NCBI GenBank assembly: GCA_050183765.1
Contig: JBFXAZ010000008.1
Location: 18,407 to 82,406, forward strand
Direction: 5' to 3'
Length of the DNA stretch: 64,000 nt
From: JAFAZJ01 sp050183765
GTDB taxonomy: Bacteria; Pseudomonadota; Alphaproteobacteria; Reyranellales; Reyranellaceae
Part shown: positions 1-10,084 of the stretch, piece by piece
Position numbering within the stretch: position 1 is the stretch's first letter
Layout of the letters: each line of letters starts with the position of its first letter
Notes under the pieces: model-generated
Told to the model about the DNA's origin: nothing
What the model saw: the letters and a program-made list of their open reading frames with translations, nothing else
Databases searched by the model: none
Made by a program: the position numbers and the translations under genes

Positions 1-756
1 ACGACCATCGGCGCCAACGTGGTGCTGCAGGCCAAGGACGATTTCCATACGCTGATGCTCAGCAACAGCGCGCCGATCTCGATCGCGCCCTATCTGTTCG
101 AAAAGCCGCCCTACGATCCGATCAAGGATTTCGCGCACGTCGTCTATATCGGCTCGGTCGCCAACGCCTTCGTCGTGCGCCCGGCCGTGCCGGCGAAGAC
201 GATGCCGGAGCTGATCGCCTGGATCAAAGGCCAGGGCAAGCCGGTGCCCTTCGGCTCGGGCGGCCAGGGCTCGATCGGCCACATCATCGGCGAGATGTTC
301 AAGGCCGAGCTCGGCCTCAGCATGGAGCATATCGGCTATCGCGGCGCCGCGCCGATGTTCCAGGACATGATGGCCGGCCAGCTCGACTTCGCCGTGGTCA
401 CGCTCACCGAGGTCCTGCCGCTGGCCAAGGACGGCAAGCTGCGGATGATCGCGCTGACCGCGACGCAGAAGGCACCCAGCGCGCCCGACGTGCCGCTGGT
501 CACAGATCTCGGCTTCCCCAAGCTGGTGGCCGAGAACTTCGTCGGCGTCTCGGCGCCCGCCGGCTTCCCCGCCGCGGCGCAGGCGAAGCTGCACAAGGCG
601 ATGAGCGAGGTGCTCGCCGACGCCAAGCTGATCGATCGCCTGGGCGAGCTGGGCTTCGTCACCAAGCCGATGAGCCCGGCCGAGTTCACGGCCTTCGTAG
701 CTGCCCAGGTGCGAACATTCCAGGCGCCGGTGAAGGCCTCAGGCGCTAGACTGTAG
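1..756 (+). CDS. Bug/TctC-type periplasmic solute receptor (5' end outside window)
   Basis: The frame is open from base 1 to the TAG at 754-756 (251 residues visible), so the signal peptide and first roughly 60-70 residues are missing. The visible part opens with TTIGANVVLQAKDDFHTLML, which matches the conserved early segment of Bug-family receptors (GTIGA..VA.A.PDGYTLL). Further family segments follow, such as SGGQGSIGHIIGEMFK and HIGYRGAAPMFQDMMAGQLD. The family binds carboxylates or other small organic acids in the periplasm, either for tripartite TctAB transporters or as an orphan sensor. No TctA/TctB genes lie downstream, so the partner is unknown. The adjoining CoA ligase makes an aromatic or other carboxylate ligand possible, but that is inference. 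Confidence 0.9.
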   Translation, partial: TTIGANVVLQAKDDFHTLMLSNSAPISIAPYLFEKPPYDPIKDFAHVVYIGSVANAFVVRPAVPAKTMPELIAWIKGQGKPVPFGSGGQGSIGHIIGEMFKAELGLSMEHIGYRGAAPMFQDMMAGQLDFAVVTLTEVLPLAKDGKLRMIALTATQKAPSAPDVPLVTDLGFPKLVAENFVGVSAPAGFPAAAQAKLHKAMSEVLADAKLIDRLGELGFVTKPMSPAEFTAFVAAQVRTFQAPVKASGARL

Positions 757-775
757 GAAACATCGCGGAGGAAAC

Positions 776-985
776 GTGGACGTCCGCACCATCGACATCT
801 CCCACCTGACGGTGGCGGAAAAGCTCGATCTGATCGATCGGCTTTGGGCAAGCATCGAAGACGAACCCGAATCGCCCGAATTCCTCGCCGAGCTGCGCCG
901 CCGACTTGCGGCGCACGAGCGCGATCCTTCGACGGCGATTCCGCTCGAGGATGCATTCGAGCGACTCCGCCGCCGACGTGCCTGA
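776..985 (+). CDS. Putative type II antitoxin, addiction-module component family
   Basis: A 69-residue protein starting at GTG 776 behind a strong Shine-Dalgarno (GGAGG at 767-771). The pattern LTVAEKLDLIDRLWASIEDE followed by a basic, arginine-rich C-terminus ending LRRRRA resembles the short 'addiction module component' antitoxins that accompany RelE/ParE toxins. Such antitoxins use the N-terminal part for dimerisation or DNA binding and the C-terminal part to wrap the toxin. The TGA at 983-985 is one base before the toxin ATG at 987, the usual coupled antitoxin-toxin arrangement. The family call rests on pattern and context. Confidence 0.7.
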   Translation: MDVRTIDISHLTVAEKLDLIDRLWASIEDEPESPEFLAELRRRLAAHERDPSTAIPLEDAFERLRRRRA

Positions 986-986
986 A

Positions 987-1307
987 ATGGATGTCCGGAT
1001 CGACCCGGCCGCCCTCGGCGACATCGAGGCGGCCCCGGATTGGTATGAAGATCGGCAGGCCGGGCTGGGCGACGTGTTCGAGCATGATGTTCGGCAGCGC
1101 ATCCTTCAGATCGCCCGGTCACCCCAGCGATATCCCGCCGTCGTCGCAGGTATCCGCAAGGCACGCGTTCTTGGATATCCGTACTCCATCTATTACCGTG
1201 ACGACCGAACCACCATCGTGATCCTCGCGGTTCACCATCATCGTCGTCACGAGGATCGTTCGAAGACCAGCCTCGGACTATCCGAGACTCAACAGGCATT
1301 TGTCGCG
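987..1307 (+). CDS. RelE/ParE-like toxin domain without its own stop codon
   Basis: Starting at ATG 987, about 90 residues match the ParE/RelE fold: an N-terminal helical part with DIEAAPDWYEDRQAGLGDVF, then a basic region, then the strand pattern RKARVLGYPYSIYYRDD...IVILAVHHHRR. This is the usual C-terminal end of ParE-type toxins (FPY.IYYR....I.VLAV.H..R). These proteins inhibit gyrase or cleave mRNA on ribosomes. The frame does not stop after HHHRRHEDR; it continues through about 17 linker-like residues into the CoA ligase that follows, giving one frame of 627 codons (987-2870). The toxin may therefore be fused, or may have lost its stop, with the ligase reinitiating internally. The end coordinate given here is the base before the likely ligase start. 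Confidence 0.65.
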
Positions 1308-2870
<1,563 letters not shown>

Positions 2871-2885
2871 GCGCACACCCCTGCC

Positions 2886-2950
2886 GTCATTCCGAGCGGA
2901 GCGAGGAATCCAGGGACGGCGCCTGGATTCCTCGCTACGCTCGGAATGAC
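2886..2950. repeat. Palindromic intergenic repeat, copy 1
   Basis: Two 29-base arms (2886-2914 and 2922-2950) are reverse complements at 28 of 29 positions around a 7-base loop. The arms begin GTCATTCCGAGCG. A second copy with the same outer sequence lies at 30489-30556. It sits directly after the CoA ligase stop, so the hairpin could end or stabilise that transcript. It is probably one copy of a dispersed chromosomal repeat family. Confidence 0.85.
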
Positions 2951-2981
2951 AGGCGACTCTGCTGGAGCGAGGGAGGAACCC

Positions 2982-3401
2982 ATGAAGCCCAGGATCATGC
3001 GTGCCGGAATGCGCCAGACGTCCAAGGCGGAAGCAGCGAACTTCGTTGGATCGGTGATGTCCGATCCGGTGTGGGCGCCGGAAGGCCCGTCGAAGCTGCG
3101 CGCATCGCGGGTGACCTTCATGCCCGGCGGCCGCACCAACTGGCATCAGCATGCGGTCGGCCAGATCCTCTACGTGCTGTCCGGCATCGGGCGCTACCAG
3201 CTGGAGGGTGAGCCAGTGCAGGAGATCCGGCCGGGCGACACGGTGGTGATCCCGCCCAACGCGCGGCACTGGCACGGCTCGGCGCCCGACACCATGATGT
3301 GCCACCTCGCCATGTCGGAGACCGATGAGATGGGCAAGGCCACGACCTGGCTCGAGCCGGTCAGCGACGCCGACTACGGCAAGGCGCCCGCGAAGGAGTG
3401 A
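2982..3401 (+). CDS. Small cupin-domain protein
   Basis: 139 residues from ATG 2982, preceded by GAGGGAGG; an in-frame ATG at 2946 lies inside the repeat flank and has no such signal. One cupin barrel is visible. Motif 1 is NWHQHAVGQILYVLSGIGRY around residue 55, with the metal-ligand histidines in HQH. Motif 2 is GDTVVIPPNARHWHGSAPD around residue 95. The family resembles the small cupins found with carboxymuconolactone-decarboxylase-like proteins and hydroxynitrile-lyase-type cupins, but the substrate cannot be read from the sequence. It lies 9 bases upstream of the amidohydrolase gene, so the two are probably co-transcribed. Confidence 0.8.
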   Translation: MKPRIMRAGMRQTSKAEAANFVGSVMSDPVWAPEGPSKLRASRVTFMPGGRTNWHQHAVGQILYVLSGIGRYQLEGEPVQEIRPGDTVVIPPNARHWHGSAPDTMMCHLAMSETDEMGKATTWLEPVSDADYGKAPAKE

Positions 3402-3410
3402 TCGCGTCCT

Positions 3411-4652
3411 ATGGATTTCGATCTCGTGTTGCGTAACGTCAGGCTGGCCGACGGCAAGCCCGGCGACCCGACGACGGACATCGGTGTCAGGGACGGCCGT
3501 ATCGCGTCGATCACGCCCGGACTTGGCGGCAGCGCCAACGAAGAGGTCGAAGGCGGCGGCCGGCTGATCTGCTCGGGCTTCGTCGACACCCATATCCATC
3601 TCGACAAGTCGTGCATACTCGAGCGCTGTGAGTGCACGACCAAGCGCAACCCGCATCTGGCGATGGAGCGGGTGTCCGCGGTCAAGCACACCTTCACGGT
3701 CGAGGACGTCATCGCGCGCGCCTCGGGCACCATCGAGAAGTGCATCGGACACGGCACCACGCGCATGCGCACCCATGCCGAGGTCGACCCCAAGGTCGGG
3801 CTGCGCGGCTTCGAGGGTGTGAAGGCGCTGGTGGACAAGTACAGCTGGGCGATCGACCTCGAGGTCTGCGTCATGCCGCAGGAAGGGCTGACCAACAATC
3901 CCGGCACCGACGAGCTGATGGTCGCGGCGCTGAAGAACGGCGCCACCGTGGTCGGCGCGGCGCCGAACTACGATTCCGACCGCGCGGCGCAGATCCACCG
4001 CATCTTCGAGATGGCGCACGAGTTCGATGTCGACATCGACATGCATCTCGACAGCGGCGCCTCGGCGGAAGAGCTCGATACGCTGCTCGTCTGCGATCTG
4101 ACCGAGAAGTACAGATGGGGCGGTCGTGTCGCTGTCGGCCACGTCGGCAAGCTCTCGACCATGCCGCAGAAGGATCTGGACAAGGTCGCCAAGCGCATGG
4201 CCGACGCCGGCGTGGCCGCCACCGTGCTCACGGCGACGGATCTCTACCTGGGCGGCCGCCACACCGACCACAATGTGCCGCGCAACGTGGTCGACCTGAA
4301 TCGTCTCACCGAGCTCGGCGTCACCTGCTCCGTGGGCTCCAACAACATCCTCAATCCGTTCACACCGTTCGGCGACGGCCAGCTCCTGCGCCAGATCAAC
4401 ATGCACGCGATCGTCACGGCCCGCGGCAACGACGACGAGGTCAAGGCGCTGTGGGACATGACCACGTCGGCCGCGGCGCGGCTCATGCGCAAGGACGACT
4501 ACGGCATCGCCGTCGGCAACCCAGCGGACCTCGTGATGCTCGACGCCGGCGATGCGGTCACGGCGTTGCGCACGGTCGCGCCCGTGCTGGCCGCCTTCAA
4601 GCGAGGCCGCCGCACAGTGACGCGCGAGCCGGTGCGACTGCACAAGCCATAA
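3411..4652 (+). CDS. Amidohydrolase-superfamily protein, cytosine-deaminase-like
   Basis: 413 residues with the metal-dependent TIM-barrel pattern of the CodA/AtzC-like branch. The HxH pair is in DTHIHLDKSC (around residue 60), then GTTRMRTHAEVDP, DIDMHLDSG, a histidine in AVGHVGKL, and CSVGSNNILNPFTPFGDG near residue 310. The segment that usually reads G-S/H-D-N/D carries Asn-Asn, so the customary aspartate is replaced; this may mark a subfamily rather than a dead enzyme. It probably hydrolyses a C-N bond in a cyclic or amide substrate. It follows the cupin closely and converges on putA, with only 10 bases between the two stop codons. Confidence 0.8.
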   Translation: MDFDLVLRNVRLADGKPGDPTTDIGVRDGRIASITPGLGGSANEEVEGGGRLICSGFVDTHIHLDKSCILERCECTTKRNPHLAMERVSAVKHTFTVEDVIARASGTIEKCIGHGTTRMRTHAEVDPKVGLRGFEGVKALVDKYSWAIDLEVCVMPQEGLTNNPGTDELMVAALKNGATVVGAAPNYDSDRAAQIHRIFEMAHEFDVDIDMHLDSGASAEELDTLLVCDLTEKYRWGGRVAVGHVGKLSTMPQKDLDKVAKRMADAGVAATVLTATDLYLGGRHTDHNVPRNVVDLNRLTELGVTCSVGSNNILNPFTPFGDGQLLRQINMHAIVTARGNDDEVKALWDMTTSAAARLMRKDDYGIAVGNPADLVMLDAGDAVTALRTVAPVLAAFKRGRRTVTREPVRLHKP

Positions 4653-4662
4653 GGTCCGGGCT

Positions 4663-7600
4663 CTACAGCGACACAAGGCTGGCGTTGCCGCCGGCCGCGG
4701 CGGTGTTGACGCTGACAGATCGTTCCCACACCAGCAGCTCCAGGGCGCAGCCGGCGGCGTTGGCGAGATAGAGCGGGACGATCGCGCCCTCGCGCGCCGC
4801 GACCCTGCGAGCCAGATCGCATGCCGCCTCGTCCATCGTCTCGACCAGGACAGCATCGCAGGCGGGCAGCGTATCGTCGGGTACGATCTCGACGAACGCG
4901 CGCAGATCCGCCGGCAAGGTGGAGAAGGCGGCGACGGCGCTTGTCCATCCGATCGCCACGTTGCCGGTCGAGAGCGCCGCGCCAATCTGGGCCGCAAGCC
5001 CCTCCTTCGATCGCGCGGCACACAGCACGCGTCCCTTGACGGACAGCGTGTAGGCGTTGCGCTCACCAACGGGTCCGCGAAGAATGCTCGAATACCCGAG
5101 CGGCGATTCGCGATTGAAAGCGTCGCAGGCGTCGGCCGCGGCGACACCCTGACCGCGCAGAAATCCGGCCCAGCTCAGGCCGGCGGCCGCGGCCTTGCCC
5201 CGGATCGCCACGCCTGGATGCCGCGACACCAGCCGGTAGAGATAGAGCGGGCCACCGGCCTTCGGCCCGGTGCCGGACAGGCCATGTCCGCCAAAGGGCT
5301 GCACGCCGACAACCGCGCCGATGAGGTTGCGGTTCACGTAGATGTTGCCGGCGTGGACCGCCTCGGTCGCCCGATCGATCGTCTCGTCGATCCGGCTGTG
5401 CACGCCGAAGGTCAGGCCGTAGCCGGTCGCGTTGATCTCGCCGATCAGCCTGTCGAGCTCGCGGCGGCGGAACCTCAGGACATGCAGGACGGGGCCGAAC
5501 ACCTCTCTCTTGAGCTCGGGGAGCGAGCGGATCTCGATCAGCGTCGGCGGCACGAAGATGCCGTGGGCACATGCGTCCGACAGCGCCACCTGGTCGACGG
5601 CATGGCCCGTCGCACGCATCTCCTCGATGTGCCTGAGGATCGCGGCCCGGGCGCCCTCGGTGATGACCGGACCGACATCGGTCGAAAGGCGATCGGACGG
5701 TGCCACGGATATCTCGTTCAACGCACCGCGGAGCATCGCCAGGACGCGCTCGGCGATGTCGTCCTGCAGGCACAGCACGCGCAGCGCCGAGCAGCGCTGG
5801 CCCGCGGAGTCGAAGGCCGACTGGATGACGTCGACCACGACCTGCTCGGGCAGGGCGGAGGAGTCGACGATGAGCGCGTTCTGCCCGCCGGTTTCGGCGA
5901 TCAGCGGCACGGGCACGCCATCGGGATTGATGCGCTTCGCCAGCGCGCGCTGGATCAGCCGCGCGACCTCGGTCGAGCCGGTGAACATCACGCCGCGAAC
6001 CCCCGGCTCGGCCACGAGCGCCGCGCCGACATCGCCCTCCCCCGGCAGCAGCTGCAGCGCCGCCTCCGGCACACCCGCCTCCCAAAGGATCCGCACCGCG
6101 GCCATCGCCGTGAGCGGCGTTTCCTCGGCAGGCTTGGCGATCACCGTGTTGCCCGCCGCCAGCGCCGCGGCGACCTGCCCGGTGAAGATCGCCAGCGGAA
6201 AGTTCCAGGGACTGATGCAGACGACGACGCCGAGCGGGATGTGCGTGCCGTTGGCAAACTCCTCGCGCGCCTGCGCCGCGTAGTAGCGCAGGAAATCGAC
6301 GGCCTCGCGCACCTCGCCGACGGCGTTCGCAAGTGTCTTGCCGGCCTCGCGCACGATCACGTCGAGCAGCGAAGGCATGCGCTGCTCCAGGAGATCGGCG
6401 GCGCGCTCCAGCCGCTGGGCGCGTATCGGCGGCGGCAGCGCCGGCCAGGCCGCAAAGCCCGCTGCCGCCGTCACGACCGCAGCCGCTGCCGCAGAGGGAT
6501 CGGCGTCGGTGACGAAGCCGACGCGATCGCGCCGGTCCGACGGATTGAGCACGGCCCGCTTGCCGTCGGCCACGGTACAGCCGCCTGGCAGGCTTCGTGC
6601 GAGGTCCTGCAGCACACGCTCGTCGGAGAGATCGAGCCCGGCCGAGTTGCGTCGCGCCGGCATGAACAATGCCGATGGTTCGACGATTCTGTCGTGCGGC
6701 CGGCCCGGCGGATCGAGCGTCCGCGCCGCCGCAACCGGATCGACGAGCAGCGCGTCGACGGAGATGTTGGGGTTGGCGAGCTGGTTGACGAACGAGGAAT
6801 TGGCGCCGTTCTCGAGCAGGCGCCGCACGAGGTAGGCGAGCAAGCTCTCGTGCGTTCCGACCGGCGCGTAGATGCGGCAGGGCCGGTTGAGCTTCGTCCG
6901 TGGCACGACCTCCTGGTACAGCGGCTCGCCCATGCCGTGGAGGCACTGGAACTCGTACTGTCCCTGGTAGTAGCTATGGCCGGCCATGGCGTGGATGGTC
7001 GCCAGGGTCAGCGCGTTGTGGGTCGCGAATTGCGGAAACACCGCGTCCGCAGCGCCCAGCAGGATCTTCGCGCAGGCAACATACGAGACATCCGTGTGAA
7101 CCTTGCGCGTAAAGACCGGATAGCCCGGCAAGCCGTCGAGCTGCGCGCGCTTGATCTCGCTGTCCCAGTACGCGCCCTTCACCAGGCGCACCATCAGGCG
7201 GTGGCGGGATCGCCGCGCGAGATCGATCAGGTAGTCGAGCACGAAGGGCGCGCGCTTCTGGTAGGCCTGCACCACGAAGCCGATACCGTCCCAGCGCGCG
7301 AGACCGGGCTCGAAGCACAGCGATTCGAGCATCTCCAGCGACAGATCCAGCCGATCGGCTTCCTCGGCATCGATGTTGAGGCCGATGTCGTATTTCCGCG
7401 CCAGCAGCGCCAGGCTGCGCAGGCGCGGCAGGAGCTCCGCCATCACGCGGCCGCGCTGCGCACGCGAATAGCGCGGATGCAGCGCCGAGAGCTTGATCGA
7501 GATGCCGGGACCCTCGTATATGCCGCGCCCGTCGGAGGCCGCGCCGATCGCGTCGATGGCCGCCTCGTAGGCGCGGTAGTAGCGCTCGGCGTCCGCCGCG

Positions 7601-8250
7601 GTGATCGCGGCTTCGCCCAGCATGTCGTAGGAAAAGCGGAAGCCGCGCTCCTCCATGCGGCGCGCCCTGTCGAGCGCCTCCTCGATGGATTCGCCCGCGA
7701 CGAACTGCTCGCCCAGCATGCGCATCGACAGGTCGACCGCCTTGCGAATCAACGGCTCGCCGCCCTTGGCGATGAGGTCGACCAGCGCCGTCGCGAAAGT
7801 GCGCTCGCGCGCCGTCTTGGCCAGCCGGCCCGTCACGACCAGGCCCCAGGTAGCGGCGTTGACGAAGAGCGAGGGGCTATGGCCGACATGCGAGCGCCAG
7901 TCGCCGCCGCCGATCTTGTCGCGGATCAGCGCATCGCGGGTATCCGAATCCGGAATCCGCAGCAGAGCTTCCGCCAGGCACATCAGCGCAATGCCCTCGT
8001 CCGAGGACAAGGCGTATTCCTGCATCAGGCCCTCGACGCCGCCCGCGCGCTGATCGGCGCGCAATGCCTCGATCAGGCGCCTTGCGACCCGCCGCGCTGC
8101 ATCCGTGATGTCGGGTGGCAAGGCAGCGCGCTCGATGAGCGGCGGTACGCATTGGAACTCGGGCGTACGATACGCTGATGTGATGCGCTCGAGCAGGGCG
8201 CTGCGCGGCGCCCTGTCGGCGCGAAAATGGGCAAACGCCCGGTTGCTCAA
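4663..8250 (-). CDS. putA: Bifunctional proline dehydrogenase / glutamate-semialdehyde dehydrogenase
   Basis: 1195 residues from TTG 8250, oxidising proline to glutamate. The FAD-dependent PRODH barrel occupies roughly residues 150-460 (GISIKLSALHPRY, LMVRLVKGAYWDSEIKRAQ, LLENGANSSFVNQLANP). The P5C dehydrogenase domain follows (CISPWNFPLAIFTGQVAAAL, FTGSTEV, catalytic Cys in SAGQRCSALRV, QPFGGHGLSGTGPKAGG). A C-terminal ALDH-like domain ends with SVNTAAAGGNASLVSL, the conserved C-terminal motif that seals the substrate channel in long PutAs. No ribbon-helix-helix domain precedes the PRODH part, so this PutA should not be a DNA-binding autorepressor. The TTG overlaps the TGA of the upstream gene (TTGA), indicating translational coupling. 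Confidence 0.95.
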   Translation of the reverse strand: MSNRAFAHFRADRAPRSALLERITSAYRTPEFQCVPPLIERAALPPDITDAARRVARRLIEALRADQRAGGVEGLMQEYALSSDEGIALMCLAEALLRIPDSDTRDALIRDKIGGGDWRSHVGHSPSLFVNAATWGLVVTGRLAKTARERTFATALVDLIAKGGEPLIRKAVDLSMRMLGEQFVAGESIEEALDRARRMEERGFRFSYDMLGEAAITAADAERYYRAYEAAIDAIGAASDGRGIYEGPGISIKLSALHPRYSRAQRGRVMAELLPRLRSLALLARKYDIGLNIDAEEADRLDLSLEMLESLCFEPGLARWDGIGFVVQAYQKRAPFVLDYLIDLARRSRHRLMVRLVKGAYWDSEIKRAQLDGLPGYPVFTRKVHTDVSYVACAKILLGAADAVFPQFATHNALTLATIHAMAGHSYYQGQYEFQCLHGMGEPLYQEVVPRTKLNRPCRIYAPVGTHESLLAYLVRRLLENGANSSFVNQLANPNISVDALLVDPVAAARTLDPPGRPHDRIVEPSALFMPARRNSAGLDLSDERVLQDLARSLPGGCTVADGKRAVLNPSDRRDRVGFVTDADPSAAAAAVVTAAAGFAAWPALPPPIRAQRLERAADLLEQRMPSLLDVIVREAGKTLANAVGEVREAVDFLRYYAAQAREEFANGTHIPLGVVVCISPWNFPLAIFTGQVAAALAAGNTVIAKPAEETPLTAMAAVRILWEAGVPEAALQLLPGEGDVGAALVAEPGVRGVMFTGSTEVARLIQRALAKRINPDGVPVPLIAETGGQNALIVDSSALPEQVVVDVIQSAFDSAGQRCSALRVLCLQDDIAERVLAMLRGALNEISVAPSDRLSTDVGPVITEGARAAILRHIEEMRATGHAVDQVALSDACAHGIFVPPTLIEIRSLPELKREVFGPVLHVLRFRRRELDRLIGEINATGYGLTFGVHSRIDETIDRATEAVHAGNIYVNRNLIGAVVGVQPFGGHGLSGTGPKAGGPLYLYRLVSRHPGVAIRGKAAAAGLSWAGFLRGQGVAAADACDAFNRESPLGYSSILRGPVGERNAYTLSVKGRVLCAARSKEGLAAQIGAALSTGNVAIGWTSAVAAFSTLPADLRAFVEIVPDDTLPACDAVLVETMDEAACDLARRVAAREGAIVPLYLANAAGCALELLVWERSVSVNTAAAGGNASLVSL

Positions 8251-8807
8251 CGCTTCATCCCCGTCGCACCATCCGGGACATCGTAGAAGGCCAGCGTCAT
8301 CGCCACGCTGGAGTAGTGTCCCATCAGGGTGATGACGTCGGTGATACCGACATGGCCCAGCGCCTTGACCGCGCGCTCGTAGAGGCCGCGCGGCACCCAG
8401 CGGCGGTTGGTCAGCACCATGGCCATCTCGTAGACCACCTGCTCGCGCTCGTCGTCGAACGACACCGGCATGCCGGCGACCATGGCGTCGACCTTGGCCG
8501 GCGGCAGCCCGGCCTGCTTTCCGATCCGCTCGTGGGCGCCCGTCGGGTAGGCCGAATGCCAATGGCTGGTGATGATGCAGACGGCGATCTCGCGCTCGCG
8601 CTCGGTCAGCGAGTAGCGGCCGGGATGAAAATGCCCGCCGAACGGACCGGCGACCTTCGCGAGCTTCGGATTGTGGATCCAGATCTTGGCCGGACCCGGC
8701 AGGCCGCCGCGTGCGGCGATCATGGCGTCGTAGCCTTCCCGCTGCTCGGGCGTCATGCGGTCGTACGGGATTTCCGCGTAGCGGCCGAAGGTGGGTGTTT
8801 CAGACAT
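8247..8807 (-). CDS. Carboxymuconolactone decarboxylase / AhpD-like protein
   Basis: 186 residues from an ATG behind AGGAGG. The all-helical CMD-type core is recognisable: a family-like start RMTPEQREGYDAMIAARGGLPGP is followed by the central segment LTEREREIAVCIITSHWHS and HERIGKQAGLP, with the usual histidine. The CxxC redox pair of true AhpD is absent, so a peroxidase-reductase role is unlikely. Related proteins occur in aromatic-ring and lactone catabolism, often of unknown function. The stop codon overlaps the putA start, so the two proteins are made together; a functional link to proline catabolism is only inferred. Confidence 0.8.
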   Translation of the reverse strand: MSETPTFGRYAEIPYDRMTPEQREGYDAMIAARGGLPGPAKIWIHNPKLAKVAGPFGGHFHPGRYSLTEREREIAVCIITSHWHSAYPTGAHERIGKQAGLPPAKVDAMVAGMPVSFDDEREQVVYEMAMVLTNRRWVPRGLYERAVKALGHVGITDVITLMGHYSSVAMTLAFYDVPDGATGMKR

Positions 8808-8823
8808 CAGCGTTCCTCCTATT

Positions 8824-8850
8824 CTGCCGGGCCAGTATGGCGCCCGGCAG
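8824..8850. promoter_or_regulatory. Perfect dyad in divergent intergenic region, candidate operator
   Basis: CTGCCGGGC (8824-8832) and GCCCGGCAG (8842-8850) are perfect 9-base inverted repeats with a 9-base centre. They lie in the 68-base gap between the divergent CMD-putA genes and the CoA-transferase gene. The spacing suits a dimeric regulator acting on both directions, but a chance GC-rich dyad cannot be excluded. Confidence 0.35.
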
Positions 8851-8875
8851 CGAGGGCGTCGAAAGGGAAGCAGCG

Positions 8876-10072
8876 ATGGCCGACGGCATTTTCAGTGGAC
8901 TGAGGGTGATCGATTGCGCGAGCTGGATCGCCGGGCCGGCGGCGGCGACGATCCTCTCGGACTTCGGCGCCGACATCGTCAAGATCGAGCCGCCCGGCAC
9001 CGGCGATCCCTGGCGGGCTCTGGCGCCCGTGCCCGGCAAGACCACCGACTACTGGTGGCAGCTGACGTCGCGCAACAAGCGCAGCCTGGCCATCGACCTC
9101 AAGCTCGACGAGGGACTGGCCGTCCTCTATCGCATGATCGCCGATACCGACGTGTTCATCACCAACTTCCCCCTGCCCGTGCGCGAACGGCTGAAGATCG
9201 CCGCCGCCGACCTCCTGGCGATCAACCCGCGCCTGATCTACGGCTCGATGACCGCCTATGGCGAGCATGGTGCGGAAGCCGCTCGAACGGGATTCGACGC
9301 AACGGCCTATTGGGCCCGCTCGGGCTTGATGGACATGGTGCGGCCCGGCGCCGACGCCGAGCCTGCGCGCTCGACGCCGGGCCTGGGCGACCATCCGACC
9401 GCGACGGCGCTCTACGCCGCGATCGTGACGGCGCTGTATCGCCGCGAGAAGACGGGGCGCGGCGGCGTTGCCCAGACCTCGCTGCTGCAGAACGGCCTGT
9501 GGGCCAACGGCTGCTTCGTGCAGAATCGGTTGTTCGGCGAACACGTCGTGCCGCGGCCGCCGCGCACCAAGGCGCCAAGCGCCCTCGCCAACCACTACCG
9601 ATGCCGCGACGGCCGGTGGTTCCTGATGGCGCTGCACAACGAGGCGCGCCAGCTGGCCAGCTTCCTGGCGGCGATCGACGCCAGCCATCTCGTCGAGGAT
9701 CCGCGCTTCGCGACGCTTCAAGCGCGGCGCGAGAACGCGACGGCGCTGACGTCGATCCTCGACAAGATCTTCGCCCGACGCGACCTCGCGGAATGGCGTC
9801 CGATCCTCGAAGCGGCCGGCGTGACGTTCGGCGCCGTCTACAATGTCGACGAAGCTGGCGACGATGCGCAGTCACGCACGATCGGCGCGCTCGTCCCCTT
9901 TGCCGATGGCGGCAATCTGACGATCTCCAGCCCGTTCCATCTCGACGGCGAGACCAAGACCGCGCCCGCCCGCGCGCCTGCCATCGGACAGCATTCCGAG
10001 GCGGTGCTGCGCGATGCCGGCTACTCGGCCGGCGAGATCGCCAGGCTGAAGGGGCTCGGCGTGCTGGGCTAG
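8876..10072 (+). CDS. CaiB/BaiF family III CoA-transferase
   Basis: 398 residues starting at ATG 8876. The N-terminus GLRVIDCASWIAGPAAATIL, then DFGADIVKIEPPGTGDPWR and SRNKRSLAIDLK are characteristic of family III CoA-transferases, which form interlocked homodimers. The catalytic aspartate is in RTGFDATAYWARSG, around residue 140. The C-terminal part keeps GVTFGAVYNVDEAGDD. The enzyme moves CoA between carboxylic acids in the cytoplasm; the substrate is not identifiable. It is divergent from CMD-putA and fits the catabolic neighbourhood. Confidence 0.88.
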   Translation: MADGIFSGLRVIDCASWIAGPAAATILSDFGADIVKIEPPGTGDPWRALAPVPGKTTDYWWQLTSRNKRSLAIDLKLDEGLAVLYRMIADTDVFITNFPLPVRERLKIAAADLLAINPRLIYGSMTAYGEHGAEAARTGFDATAYWARSGLMDMVRPGADAEPARSTPGLGDHPTATALYAAIVTALYRREKTGRGGVAQTSLLQNGLWANGCFVQNRLFGEHVVPRPPRTKAPSALANHYRCRDGRWFLMALHNEARQLASFLAAIDASHLVEDPRFATLQARRENATALTSILDKIFARRDLAEWRPILEAAGVTFGAVYNVDEAGDDAQSRTIGALVPFADGGNLTISSPFHLDGETKTAPARAPAIGQHSEAVLRDAGYSAGEIARLKGLGVLG

Positions 10073-10084
10073 ATCTCGGACCGC

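Noticed and set aside
2946..2981. Upstream ATG as start of the cupin gene
   Set aside because: It lies in the arm of the palindromic repeat and has no ribosome site, while ATG 2982 follows GAGGGAGG.
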